From Streptomyces asoensis (GTDB taxonomy: Bacteria > Actinomycetota > Actinomycetes > Streptomycetales > Streptomycetaceae): a stretch of DNA of 64,000 nucleotides. How positions within the stretch are numbered: position 1 is the stretch's first letter; every line of letters starts with the position of its first letter. The translations under genes were made by a program, and so were the position numbers. Where the stretch lies: positions 6,944,001 to 7,008,000 of the forward strand of contig NZ_CP049838.1 of assembly GCF_013085465.1 (NCBI RefSeq). The letters run 5' to 3'. Shown here piece after piece: positions 44,109 to 51,977 of this stretch. The notes under the pieces are model-generated. The model did not search any database. It had not been told where the DNA came from and saw only the letters and a program-made list of their open reading frames with translations.

Positions 44109-47100
44109 ATGGAACTGGGCCGGATCGTGGCGGTCCTGCTGCCCGGCGTTTCGGGGTACGCGGGCAATGGAAGCGGCTATCTCCTCGGCCGCAGACTGGT
44201 GTTGACGGCCCGTCATGTCCTGGCCGGGCGCGACTCCTGCGAGGTTCAGGTGCCGGGCGGCGTCCCGGTCCGCTGCACGATCGTCTGGCGGGGCGGGACG
44301 CTCGACGGTGCCGATGTGGACGCGGCGTTGCTGCTCGCCGAGGCGGACGTGCGCGAGTCGGTGGCCCCGGTCCGCTGGGGTCGGCTCGTCACCGCCCGGC
44401 ACCAGCCCTGCGACGTGGCCGGTTACCCCGAGGTGGGTCGGCGGGCCGACGGCAGCCTGGATCTCCAGCAGCCGCGTGCCACCCTCGCCCCCGGCACCGG
44501 CGCGCTCTCGCACCGCTACACGGCGGAGCTGGCCGGCGCGCCACCCCGTGACCCGGGCGGACGGACCCCGTCGCCCTGGAGCGGTCAGTCGGGCGCCGCG
44601 CTGTTCTGCGGCGCCCCGACCCGCGGGCTGTCGCTGCTGACCGGCGTGGTCGTGACCGACGTGACAGGCTGGGGGCTGCCGCGCTGGGAGGCCGTACCGG
44701 TGTACGCGCTGCTGGCCGACCGGGCGTTCACGGACCTCGTGACCCGGCACACGGGAGCCGCGCCCGTGTGGGAGCCGGTCGACCTCCAGGGCCTTGTCAC
44801 CCCCGCCACCGGATGGCAGGTCCGCTCACCGGCCACGCTGCTGGACCAGCGCGCGGAAGTGGTCCGCTTCCACGGCCGTGCGGACCTGCTGCGGGAACTC
44901 GTCGAGGACTGGTGCGAGGGCGAGGGCGACGGCGGTGCGGGCGGTGGAGTCCGGCTGGCCGTGGTCACCGGCCCGGGCGGCGCGGGCAAGTCCCGGCTCG
45001 CCCGGGAACTGTCCGCCCGGATGCGGGACCGGCACGGCTGGGTCTGCGGCTGGCTGGACGACCGCGGTCCGGACGCGGACCACGCGGTGCTGGCCGAGGT
45101 CGACCGACCCCTGATCCTGGTGGCGGACTACGCCGAGCTCCGCATTCCGCAACTGACCGCCGTGCTCGGGGTCCTGGACCGGCGTCCCGAAGGCCGCCCC
45201 GCCGTACGACTGCTGCTGACCGCCCGTGGCCTGGGCGACGAGACGGGCGGCTGGTGGGACCAGCTCAGGACCCGCACCCGTGAGACCCGGGCCCTGACCT
45301 ACGACGCCGTTCGCCATGAACTGCCGCCGCTGACGGACTTACCGGACCGCGCCGCCCACTACCGGGCCGCGCTGAGCGACCTGGCCCGACGGCTCCCGGA
45401 GGCCCTGCCCAGGGCGCTGCGCGAAGCGACCGGGGACTGGTCGGGGCGGGTCGGGCTCGTCGCCCCGCGGGATGTCGACGCACCCGGGTACGGCTCCGCC
45501 CTCACCCTGCACATGACGGCCCTCACCGACCTCCTGGCGACGCACCCCGCGACCCGCCCCCCGCACGACGCGAACCTCCTCGTGGAGGAGCAACTCCTGC
45601 TGCACGAGCGCGCCTACTGGGAGGACAGCGCGGCGGGCCGCCCGGCGCTCGCGTCCGCGGGACCCGTGGCGCTGGCCGACGCGGTCGGCACGGCCGTCCT
45701 CACCGCCGGGGCCGAACCCGCCCTGGCACGCCCGCTGTTGCGCTCCTCGCCGGGGTTCGCCACCGCGGACGAGGCCATGGTGGGGGAGGGCACCACCTGG
45801 CTGGCCGGCATGTACCCGGGGCCCGCCGGCAGTTGCTGGGGCGCGCTCCAGCCGGACCGGCTCGGCGAGTACCACGTCGGGGAACGGACCGGGATCGACG
45901 CGGAACTCGTCTCGTCGCCCCTGGTCACCCTCGCCGCCGGTGCCGGGCAGGACGTGCGGGGCGGAACGGACACGCTGCTCCTCGCCGCCCTGGTCACCGT
46001 CTCACGCGCGGGCGACCTGCCCCGCCACTGGGAGCCGGTGGCCCGCGCACTCGACAGGGCGTTCGCCCGTGCACCGTCCCTCGCCGCACGGGTCATGCAG
46101 GCCGCCACCCTGACGGACTGCCCGGAGCCCCTGGTGGAAGCCCTCCACCGGCTCACGGACGCCCCCGCCACCGACCCCGGGCTGCTGCTGGAACTGCTCG
46201 ACCGGCTGGGCGCGGGCCGGAGCCGGGTGCTGGCCGGCTGGGCCACCCGTACCGCCGCCATCGCGGCGCGGGCCCTCCCGCCCTCGCAGCGGGCGGCCGC
46301 GCTCGTGCATGAGGCGGTCTGGCGTCAGACGGCCGGAGACCACCTGGCGGCCGTCCGCCGCTGTGAGGAGGCGCTCCGACTGCTGGAGTCCGGGCAGAGC
46401 GCCGCCCCGCCCACGACCCTCGTCGAGATCCTGACCCTGAAGGCCCGTTCGCAGCACTGGACGGCCGACTTCGACCCGGCCCTCGAAACCCTGCGTGCGG
46501 CCGAGGACCTGGTGGAGCGGCTTCCGGCCGCACCCGACCGGGACCGGGCGAGCGCGGAGATCCTCGGCGAGCGCGCCCGGATCCTCTTCAGGCGCGACGA
46601 TCACGACGCCGCGCGCCCGCTCCAGGAGCGCAGGGTCACCCTGCTCCGGTCCCTCGCCGACACGGGCGACGCGGCCCTGCTCGAACGGCTCGCGGACGCC
46701 GAGGCGGAGCTCGCCCTCACCCTCGACCACCAGGGCAGGTTCCGGGAGGCCGTCGACGTCCTCTCGGAGACGACGGCCCGGTCGCTGAGCCGACTGGCCG
46801 AGGAGAGTCCCGACGCGGTGGACCTCGATGTTCTCGGCAGCATCGTCGGCCGCGCCAACCGGCTCAGGGCGATGGACCGGCTGGAGGAGTCCCTGGAGGT
46901 CCAGCGCGTCGCCCTCGCCGTGGCCGACCGCCCGGAGAGCCTGGGCACCCCCGTCGCCGCGGCCGCTCTGGCGCTCGTACTGAACAACCTCGGCGCGACG
47001 CTTGTGGCCCTGGACCGGCCGCAGGAGGCGCTGGAACCGCTCCGGCGAGGACTCGACATCCGCCGTGAACAGGCCGCCGACGCCGGAGAGCCCACCGAGT

Positions 47101-48056
47101 CGTTGTGGAGATCGCTGCTCCAGTACTCGGGTGTGCTCCGGGAGCTCGGGCGCCACGACGAGGCGCGGGAGGTCGCCGAGGAGTGTCTCGCCGTCGGCAC
47201 GGAGCTGGCCCGTGTCGATCCGGCGCAGTGGCGGCTGGAGGCGGGGGCGCAGGTCGTCCTCGGCGAGATGCTGTACGTCACCGCCGCCGCGGAGCCCGAG
47301 CAGGACCATCGCGAGGACCTGCGCCGTGCGCTGAAGATGATCAACCAGGCGATCACCCGGTACCGCCGCCCCCTCAAGGACCAGCCCGGTGACCGACTGG
47401 TCGAGTTCACCCTCGCGCTGAGCGCGGGTGTGGAGATCCACCACATGCTCGGGCGAGACCGGTCGGCGCGCCACCTGTGCCGCATGTTGCTGGCCGCACG
47501 GCGGCTGCTCACCGAGCACGACCCCGAGCAGCACGGCGACGAGCTGGCTGCCGACCTGGCGGCCGCCGCCAGGCAGGAGCAGCGGAGCGGGCGCACAAGC
47601 CGCGCGGAGCGCCACCACGCGGAGGCCGTCGCGGTCCGGCGGATGCTGCTCTCCCTGCGCGGCGGGGGCGCTGACCGCATCCACCTGGCCGGAGCCCTCG
47701 CCGAGTACGCCGTATTGCTCTCCGCCGACGGGCGGCAGCGCGAGGCCCTGCCCCACCTGCGGGAGGCGCTGGAGCTGACCCATGAGGCGGAGCCGGACAC
47801 CGAGCCGGGGCAGTACGCGCTCACCCTCGCCACCTGCCACTACAATCTCGCGGACACTCTTCCGTGGACCGGTGCCTTCGAGGAGGCGCTGCGGGAGGTC
47901 GACGTGTCCCGGAGCTGTCTGGCTCCGCTCGCCGACCTGGACCCGGAGCTGTACGCGCGGGAGACCGCCGACTGCGAGAGCCTGCGGGCGGAGATCGTCA
48001 AGGCGGCGGAGCACGGTCTGCCGGACCGGCCCGGACGGCGGCGGTGGCGCCGGTGA
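44109..48056 (+). CDS. Trypsin-like protease, STAND NTPase and TPR multidomain protein, with a TTA codon
   Basis: The 1315-residue product is tripartite. An N-terminal serine-protease domain (about 1-230) has the complete triad: His36 (LTARHV), Asp71 (DVDAAL) and Ser161 (SGQSGAAL). A P-loop NTPase follows, with Walker A GPGGAGKS at 288-295 and Walker B ILVADYAE with Asp340. From about residue 700 the protein is a long array of TPR-like helical pairs (for example AVWRQTAGDHLAAVRRCEEAL). No signal peptide or membrane segment is seen, so it acts in the cytoplasm. The likely mechanism is nucleotide-dependent, stimulus-triggered proteolysis. Codon 411 (45339-45341) is TTA, read in Streptomyces only by the bldA tRNA. 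Confidence 0.88.
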   Translation: MELGRIVAVLLPGVSGYAGNGSGYLLGRRLVLTARHVLAGRDSCEVQVPGGVPVRCTIVWRGGTLDGADVDAALLLAEADVRESVAPVRWGRLVTARHQPCDVAGYPEVGRRADGSLDLQQPRATLAPGTGALSHRYTAELAGAPPRDPGGRTPSPWSGQSGAALFCGAPTRGLSLLTGVVVTDVTGWGLPRWEAVPVYALLADRAFTDLVTRHTGAAPVWEPVDLQGLVTPATGWQVRSPATLLDQRAEVVRFHGRADLLRELVEDWCEGEGDGGAGGGVRLAVVTGPGGAGKSRLARELSARMRDRHGWVCGWLDDRGPDADHAVLAEVDRPLILVADYAELRIPQLTAVLGVLDRRPEGRPAVRLLLTARGLGDETGGWWDQLRTRTRETRALTYDAVRHELPPLTDLPDRAAHYRAALSDLARRLPEALPRALREATGDWSGRVGLVAPRDVDAPGYGSALTLHMTALTDLLATHPATRPPHDANLLVEEQLLLHERAYWEDSAAGRPALASAGPVALADAVGTAVLTAGAEPALARPLLRSSPGFATADEAMVGEGTTWLAGMYPGPAGSCWGALQPDRLGEYHVGERTGIDAELVSSPLVTLAAGAGQDVRGGTDTLLLAALVTVSRAGDLPRHWEPVARALDRAFARAPSLAARVMQAATLTDCPEPLVEALHRLTDAPATDPGLLLELLDRLGAGRSRVLAGWATRTAAIAARALPPSQRAAALVHEAVWRQTAGDHLAAVRRCEEALRLLESGQSAAPPTTLVEILTLKARSQHWTADFDPALETLRAAEDLVERLPAAPDRDRASAEILGERARILFRRDDHDAARPLQERRVTLLRSLADTGDAALLERLADAEAELALTLDHQGRFREAVDVLSETTARSLSRLAEESPDAVDLDVLGSIVGRANRLRAMDRLEESLEVQRVALAVADRPESLGTPVAAAALALVLNNLGATLVALDRPQEALEPLRRGLDIRREQAADAGEPTESLWRSLLQYSGVLRELGRHDEAREVAEECLAVGTELARVDPAQWRLEAGAQVVLGEMLYVTAAAEPEQDHREDLRRALKMINQAITRYRRPLKDQPGDRLVEFTLALSAGVEIHHMLGRDRSARHLCRMLLAARRLLTEHDPEQHGDELAADLAAAARQEQRSGRTSRAERHHAEAVAVRRMLLSLRGGGADRIHLAGALAEYAVLLSADGRQREALPHLREALELTHEAEPDTEPGQYALTLATCHYNLADTLPWTGAFEEALREVDVSRSCLAPLADLDPELYARETADCESLRAEIVKAAEHGLPDRPGRRRWRR

Positions 48057-48129
48057 ACCGCCGTCCGGACGCTCCGTTTCACTCCGGCGAGGGCATGTGC
48101 GCGCCCGGAATGTGAGGCGGGTCTCAGTC

Positions 48130-48160
48130 CCGGGGTTTGTGTGACCCCTACAAGCCCCGG
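48130..48160 (+). terminator. Hairpin between the Trypco cassette and accB
   Basis: The 11-bp arms CCGGGGTTTGT (48130-48140) and ACAAGCCCCGG (48150-48160) pair with one G-T wobble. No T run follows, so it could terminate the cassette transcript or be a leader structure of accB. Confidence 0.5.
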
Positions 48161-48285
48161 CCCCTCTGAGCAGTCGGAACGGCTGCATGCCTGCCCGGTT
48201 CTGTTCAGGGCTACCAGGAAAACGCTCCGGAGACTGTACGGAGTCGACGTCCCTCTTTCCTTGGTGGGCTTCGTAAGGTCACTAC

Positions 48286-49890
48286 ATGACCGTTTTGGAA
48301 GAGACGACGGGCGAGCCGATCGCAGAGCCTTCGGAACCCACGGATGCGCGCGGCCGCGTGGCCGAGCTGCACGAGATCCGTGCCCAGGCGCTGGCCGGCC
48401 CGAGCGAGAAGGCGACCCAGGCGCAGCACGCCAAGGGCAAGCTGACCGCCCGGGAGCGGATCGAGCTGCTCCTCGACCCGGGGTCCTTCCAGGAGGTCGA
48501 GCAGCTGCGCCGGCACCGGGCGACCGGGTTCGGCCTGGAGGCCAAGAAGCCGTTCACCGACGGTGTGATCACCGGTTGGGGCACGGTGGAGGGCCGTACG
48601 GTCTTCGTCTACGCCCATGACTTCCGTATCTTCGGCGGCGCGCTGGGCGAGGCCCACGCCACGAAGATCCACAAGATCATGGACATGGCCATCGCGGCCG
48701 GTGCCCCGCTGGTCTCGCTCAACGACGGCGCCGGCGCCCGTATCCAGGAGGGCGTCTCCGCCCTCGCCGGCTACGGCGGCATCTTCCAGCGCAACACCAG
48801 GGCGAGCGGGGTGATCCCGCAGATCTCGGTCATGCTGGGCCCGTGCGCGGGCGGCGCGGCCTACAGCCCCGCCCTCACCGACTTCGTCTTCATGGTCCGC
48901 GAGACCTCGCAGATGTTCATCACCGGGCCGGACGTGGTCAAGGCCGTCACCGGCGAGGAGATCAGCCAGAACGGCCTCGGCGGCGCCGACGTGCACGCCG
49001 AGACCTCCGGCGTCTGCCACTTCGCGTACGACGACGAGGAGACCTGCATCGCGGAGGTCCGCTACCTCCTCTCGCTGCTCCCGCAGAACAACCGCGAGAA
49101 CCCGCCGCGCGCCGAGTCCAGCGACCCGGCCGACCGTCGCGGCGACGTCCTGCTCGACCTGGTCCCGGCGGACGGCAACCGTCCGTACGACATGACCAAG
49201 GTCATCGAGGAGATCGTCGACGACGGCGAGTACGTGGAGATCCACGAGCGCTGGGCCCGCAACATCATCTGCGCGATGGCCCGGCTCGACGGCCAGGTCG
49301 TCGGCATCGTGGCCAACCAGCCGCAGGCCCTCGCCGGTGTCCTGGACATCGAGGCGTCGGAAAAAGCTGCGCGCTTTGTCCAGATGTGTGACGCTTTCAA
49401 TATCCCGATCGTCACCTTCCTGGACGTCCCCGGATTCCTCCCGGGCGTCGACCAGGAGCACGGCGGAATCATCCGGCACGGAGCGAAGCTGCTCTACGCC
49501 TACTGCAACGCGACCGTGCCGCGGATCTCCCTGATCCTGCGCAAGGCCTACGGAGGTGCCTACATCGTCATGGACAGCCAGTCCATCGGCGCCGACCTCA
49601 CCTACGCCTGGCCGACGAACGAGATCGCCGTGATGGGCGCCGAAGGTGCCGCCAACGTCATCTTCCGGCGTCAGATCGCCGAGGCCGAGGACCCCGAGGC
49701 CATGCGGGCCCGCATGGTCAAGGAGTACAAGTCCGAGCTGATGCACCCGTACTACGCGGCGGAACGCGGCCTGGTCGACGACGTCATCGACCCCGCCGAG
49801 ACCCGCGAGGTACTCATCAAGTCGCTGGCCATGCTCCAGTCGAAGCACGCGGACCTGCCCTCGCGCAAGCACGGCAACCCCCCGCAGTAA
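48286..49890 (+). CDS. accB: Acyl-CoA carboxylase carboxyltransferase (beta) subunit
   Basis: The 534-residue enzyme transfers carboxyl from biotin to acetyl-, propionyl- or butyryl-CoA to give extender units and fatty acid precursors. It has the crotonase-fold carboxyltransferase motifs VSLNDGAGARIQEGVSALAG, GPCAGGAAYSPALTDFVFM, and AYGGAYIVMDSQSIGADL. The specificity residue after GGAY is Ile (Ile427). Ile at the matching position is the AccB type with broad substrate use, whereas Asp is the PccB type restricted to propionyl-CoA (from memory of S. coelicolor work). ATG 48286 is the start. accE follows after 67 bases. Confidence 0.95.
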   Translation: MTVLEETTGEPIAEPSEPTDARGRVAELHEIRAQALAGPSEKATQAQHAKGKLTARERIELLLDPGSFQEVEQLRRHRATGFGLEAKKPFTDGVITGWGTVEGRTVFVYAHDFRIFGGALGEAHATKIHKIMDMAIAAGAPLVSLNDGAGARIQEGVSALAGYGGIFQRNTRASGVIPQISVMLGPCAGGAAYSPALTDFVFMVRETSQMFITGPDVVKAVTGEEISQNGLGGADVHAETSGVCHFAYDDEETCIAEVRYLLSLLPQNNRENPPRAESSDPADRRGDVLLDLVPADGNRPYDMTKVIEEIVDDGEYVEIHERWARNIICAMARLDGQVVGIVANQPQALAGVLDIEASEKAARFVQMCDAFNIPIVTFLDVPGFLPGVDQEHGGIIRHGAKLLYAYCNATVPRISLILRKAYGGAYIVMDSQSIGADLTYAWPTNEIAVMGAEGAANVIFRRQIAEAEDPEAMRARMVKEYKSELMHPYYAAERGLVDDVIDPAETREVLIKSLAMLQSKHADLPSRKHGNPPQ

Positions 49891-49957
49891 CCCGGCAGAT
49901 CCAACGGGTAACCCACTGGATCCCCTGCGGAAACCTCATCCACGGAGACTTGCACCC

Positions 49958-50149
49958 ATGAACGCTCCCGACATCCGCGTCGAGAAGGGCCACGCCGAGC
50001 CCGAGGAAGTCGCCGCCATCACGGCGATCCTCCTGGCCCGCGCGGCTGCCCAGTCGTCCCCCGTCGAGACCCACCGAGGCCGCCCCAAGGCCGGCTGGCG
50101 CCGCCTGGAGCGCGAGGGCGGCTTCCGCGCCCCGCACAGCTGGCACTGA
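49958..50149 (+). CDS. accE: Acyl-CoA carboxylase epsilon subunit
   Basis: The 63-residue product opens MNAPDIRVEKGHAEPEEVAA, then ITAILLARAAA, and ends WRRLEREGGFRAPHSWH. This is the AccE/PccE pattern of small actinobacterial epsilon subunits that bind the beta subunit and stimulate the carboxylase complex. The biotinylated alpha subunit (accA) is not in this window. It lies immediately after accB and before a strong terminator. Confidence 0.93.
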   Translation: MNAPDIRVEKGHAEPEEVAAITAILLARAAAQSSPVETHRGRPKAGWRRLEREGGFRAPHSWH

Positions 50150-50163
50150 ACCCGTACGACGCG

Positions 50164-50197
50164 GAGAAGGGCCCCTCCACCCGGAGGGGCCCTTCTC
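50164..50197 (+). terminator. Terminator after accE
   Basis: A perfect 15-bp stem pairs GAGAAGGGCCCCTCC (50164-50178) with GGAGGGGCCCTTCTC (50183-50197), loop ACCC, 14 bases after the accE stop. On the plus strand the flank TGTCGG is not T-rich. Confidence 0.8.
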
Positions 50198-50259
50198 TGT
50201 CGGTCGGCATTCCGGTCGGTCGGCACCCCGCCCGCCGCCCGGCAGCACCGCGCAACGGC

Positions 50260-50290
50260 GAAGGCCCCCTCCGGGTGGAGGGGGCCTTTC
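50260..50290 (-). terminator. Terminator of the second conservon operon
   Basis: A perfect 12-bp stem AAGGCCCCCTCC (50261-50272) pairs with GGAGGGGGCCTT (50277-50288), loop GGGT. It lies 18 bases from the cvnD2 stop on the side toward accE, and so faces the minus-strand operon. Confidence 0.7.
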
Positions 50291-50308
50291 GGCTGTCTGC
50301 GGCCGGTG

Positions 50309-50890
50309 CTACCGGAGCCGGGCCATCAGCGCGTGCTCCACGAGCGTGATCAGCGCCGACTTGGCGTCCGCGCGGTGGCGGGCGTCGGTCGTGATGATCG
50401 GAGTGTCGGGGCCGATCTGAAGGGCCTCGCGGACCTCGTCCGGCTGGTACGGCTGCGAGCCGTCGAAGCCGTTGAGGGCGACGACGAACGGCAGGCCGCT
50501 GTTCTCGAAGTAGTCGACCGCAGGGAAGCAGTCGGCGAGACGGCGGGTGTCCACGAGCACGATCGCGCCGATCGCGCCGCGCACCAGGTCGTCCCACATG
50601 AACCAGAACCGGTCCTGACCCGGCGTACCGAAGAGGTACAGGATCAGGTCCTGGTCCAGGGTGATACGGCCGAAGTCCATGGCGACCGTGGTGGTCGTCT
50701 TGTCCCCCGTGTGGGTGAGGTCGTCGATCCCCGCCGACGCGGACGTCATGACGGCCTCGGTGCGCAGCGGATTGATCTCCGAAACAGCCCCGACGAACGT
50801 GGTCTTGCCCACGCCGAAGCCGCCCGCCACCACGATCTTCGCGGAAGTGGTGGAGCGGGACGGACCCCCGCTAGAGCTTGCGAAGTCCAC
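50309..50890 (-). CDS. cvnD2: Conservon small GTPase CvnD2
   Basis: The 193-residue ATP/GTP-binding protein is of the MglA-like CvnD group. The P-loop is GGFGVGKTTFVGAVSEI, the switch II region is LFGTPGQDRFWFMW, and the base-recognition motif is ALNGFDG. It is expected to work with CvnA, CvnB and CvnC as a membrane-associated complex. GTG 50890 lies inside the end of cvnC2 (20-base overlap), so translation is coupled. CvnD1 at 55663 is almost identical, including stretches without any silent change. Confidence 0.94.
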   Translation of the reverse strand: MDFASSSGGPSRSTTSAKIVVAGGFGVGKTTFVGAVSEINPLRTEAVMTSASAGIDDLTHTGDKTTTTVAMDFGRITLDQDLILYLFGTPGQDRFWFMWDDLVRGAIGAIVLVDTRRLADCFPAVDYFENSGLPFVVALNGFDGSQPYQPDEVREALQIGPDTPIITTDARHRADAKSALITLVEHALMARLR

Positions 50891-51458
50891 TGAGCACCCT
50901 TTCGAGCAGTGTCACGTCTGGCTGGCCGCCGGCGCTCTCGTCGCCGCCGGGCTGATGGATGGCGACCAGTCCCGCCTCCGCCAAGTCGGCGACGAGGATC
51001 CTGGCCACGCCGAGAGGGATGGTCAGCAGTGCCGAGATCTCGGCGACCGACTTGATCTCTCGGCAGAGGTTGCAGATCCGCTGATGCTCGGGCAGTTGGC
51101 CCTGCATCTGGTGCGGCTGCGCAGTGGTGTGCACCAGCGCCTCGATGGCGAGCTGGTAACGCGGGCGGGTCCGGCCACCGGTCATGGCGTACGGACGCAC
51201 CAGCGGGTTGTTCGACGCCCCCGCGGGCGCCGGCTCCGGGGTGCGGCGGTGCGGCTGTACGGGCTGGATGCGCGGGGCCGACGGCTGGTCGTACGGTGAC
51301 GGCCCGGGACCCTGCGGACCCTGGGGCGTGTACGGCCGCTGCTGGCTGGGCGCGGAGGGGAAGTTGTAACGGTTCGGGTTCTGGGAACCGTCGCCCTGGC
51401 CCTGGGCAGGGCCGTACGACCAGTTGCCCGAATTCGATCCGCCTGGGGGTGTTGCCAC
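50871..51458 (-). CDS. cvnC2: Conservon protein CvnC2 (DUF742)
   Basis: The 195-residue product starts from GTG 51458 after the GGAGGAGGAGAGA stretch. Residues 1-75 are Pro/Gln/Tyr-rich low complexity (YGPAQGQGDGSQNPN, QQRPYTPQGPQGPGPSPY). The rest is DUF742: NPLVRPYAMTGGRTRPRYQL, IEALVHTTAQPHQMQGQ and IPLGVARILVADLAEAGLVA. The N-terminal extension is about 60 residues longer than in CvnC1. It ends overlapping cvnD2 by 20 bases. The family acts as a scaffold for the conservon GTPase. Confidence 0.93.
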   Translation of the reverse strand: MATPPGGSNSGNWSYGPAQGQGDGSQNPNRYNFPSAPSQQRPYTPQGPQGPGPSPYDQPSAPRIQPVQPHRRTPEPAPAGASNNPLVRPYAMTGGRTRPRYQLAIEALVHTTAQPHQMQGQLPEHQRICNLCREIKSVAEISALLTIPLGVARILVADLAEAGLVAIHQPGGDESAGGQPDVTLLERVLSGLRKL

Positions 51459-51553
51459 TCTCTCTCCTCCTCCGATGTGCCTGGCACCCATCACGTGGAA
51501 GCCGCGTCCCGAAACCCTACGGCCTCGGGACGCCAATACGCACCGTTCGTTTG

Positions 51554-51976
51554 TTAGTTGAGAAGGCTCCCTTGGAGCTCCGCACGAAGGTCAGGGGTCA
51601 GGACCGAACCCGCTCGGTCCACCAGAAGGGCCATCTCGTACCCAATGAGGCCGATGTCCGCCTCGGGATGCGCAAGAACCGCGAGCGAGGAACCGTCGGA
51701 GATGGACATGAGGAAGAGGAATCCCCGCTCCATCTCCACAACCGTCTGGTTCACGCTGCCTCCCTCGAAGATCCGGGAGGCGCCTGCCGTCAGGGACGTC
51801 AGACCGGAGGCCACGGCCGCGAGCTGGTCGGCCCGGTCGCGGGGGAAGCCTTCGGACATCGCCAGAAGGAGTCCGTCGGCGGAGACCACCACCGTGTGGG
51901 ACACCCCCGGGGTGTTGTCCACGAAGTTGGTGATCACCCAGTTCAGGTTCTGTGCCGCCTGGCTCATCGGGCTCAC
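51554..51976 (-). CDS. cvnB2: Conservon roadblock/LC7 protein CvnB2
   Basis: About 140 residues, roadblock fold. It opens MSQAAQNLNWVITNFVDNTP and continues VVVSADGLLLAMSEGFPRDR, then TAGASRIFEGGSVNQTVVEM. This is the partner that regulates the CvnD GTPase. GTG 51976 is chosen because AGGAG lies 7 bases upstream of it, whereas ATG 51967 three codons later is 16 bases from AGGAG. It follows cvnA2 with almost no gap, so the two are coupled. Confidence 0.93.
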   Translation of the reverse strand: MSPMSQAAQNLNWVITNFVDNTPGVSHTVVVSADGLLLAMSEGFPRDRADQLAAVASGLTSLTAGASRIFEGGSVNQTVVEMERGFLFLMSISDGSSLAVLAHPEADIGLIGYEMALLVDRAGSVLTPDLRAELQGSLLN

Positions 51977-51977
51977 A

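Noticed and set aside
46002..48188. Long minus-strand frame opposite the protease-NTPase gene
   Set aside because: No motif is visible in it, and the plus-strand TPR region is coherent.
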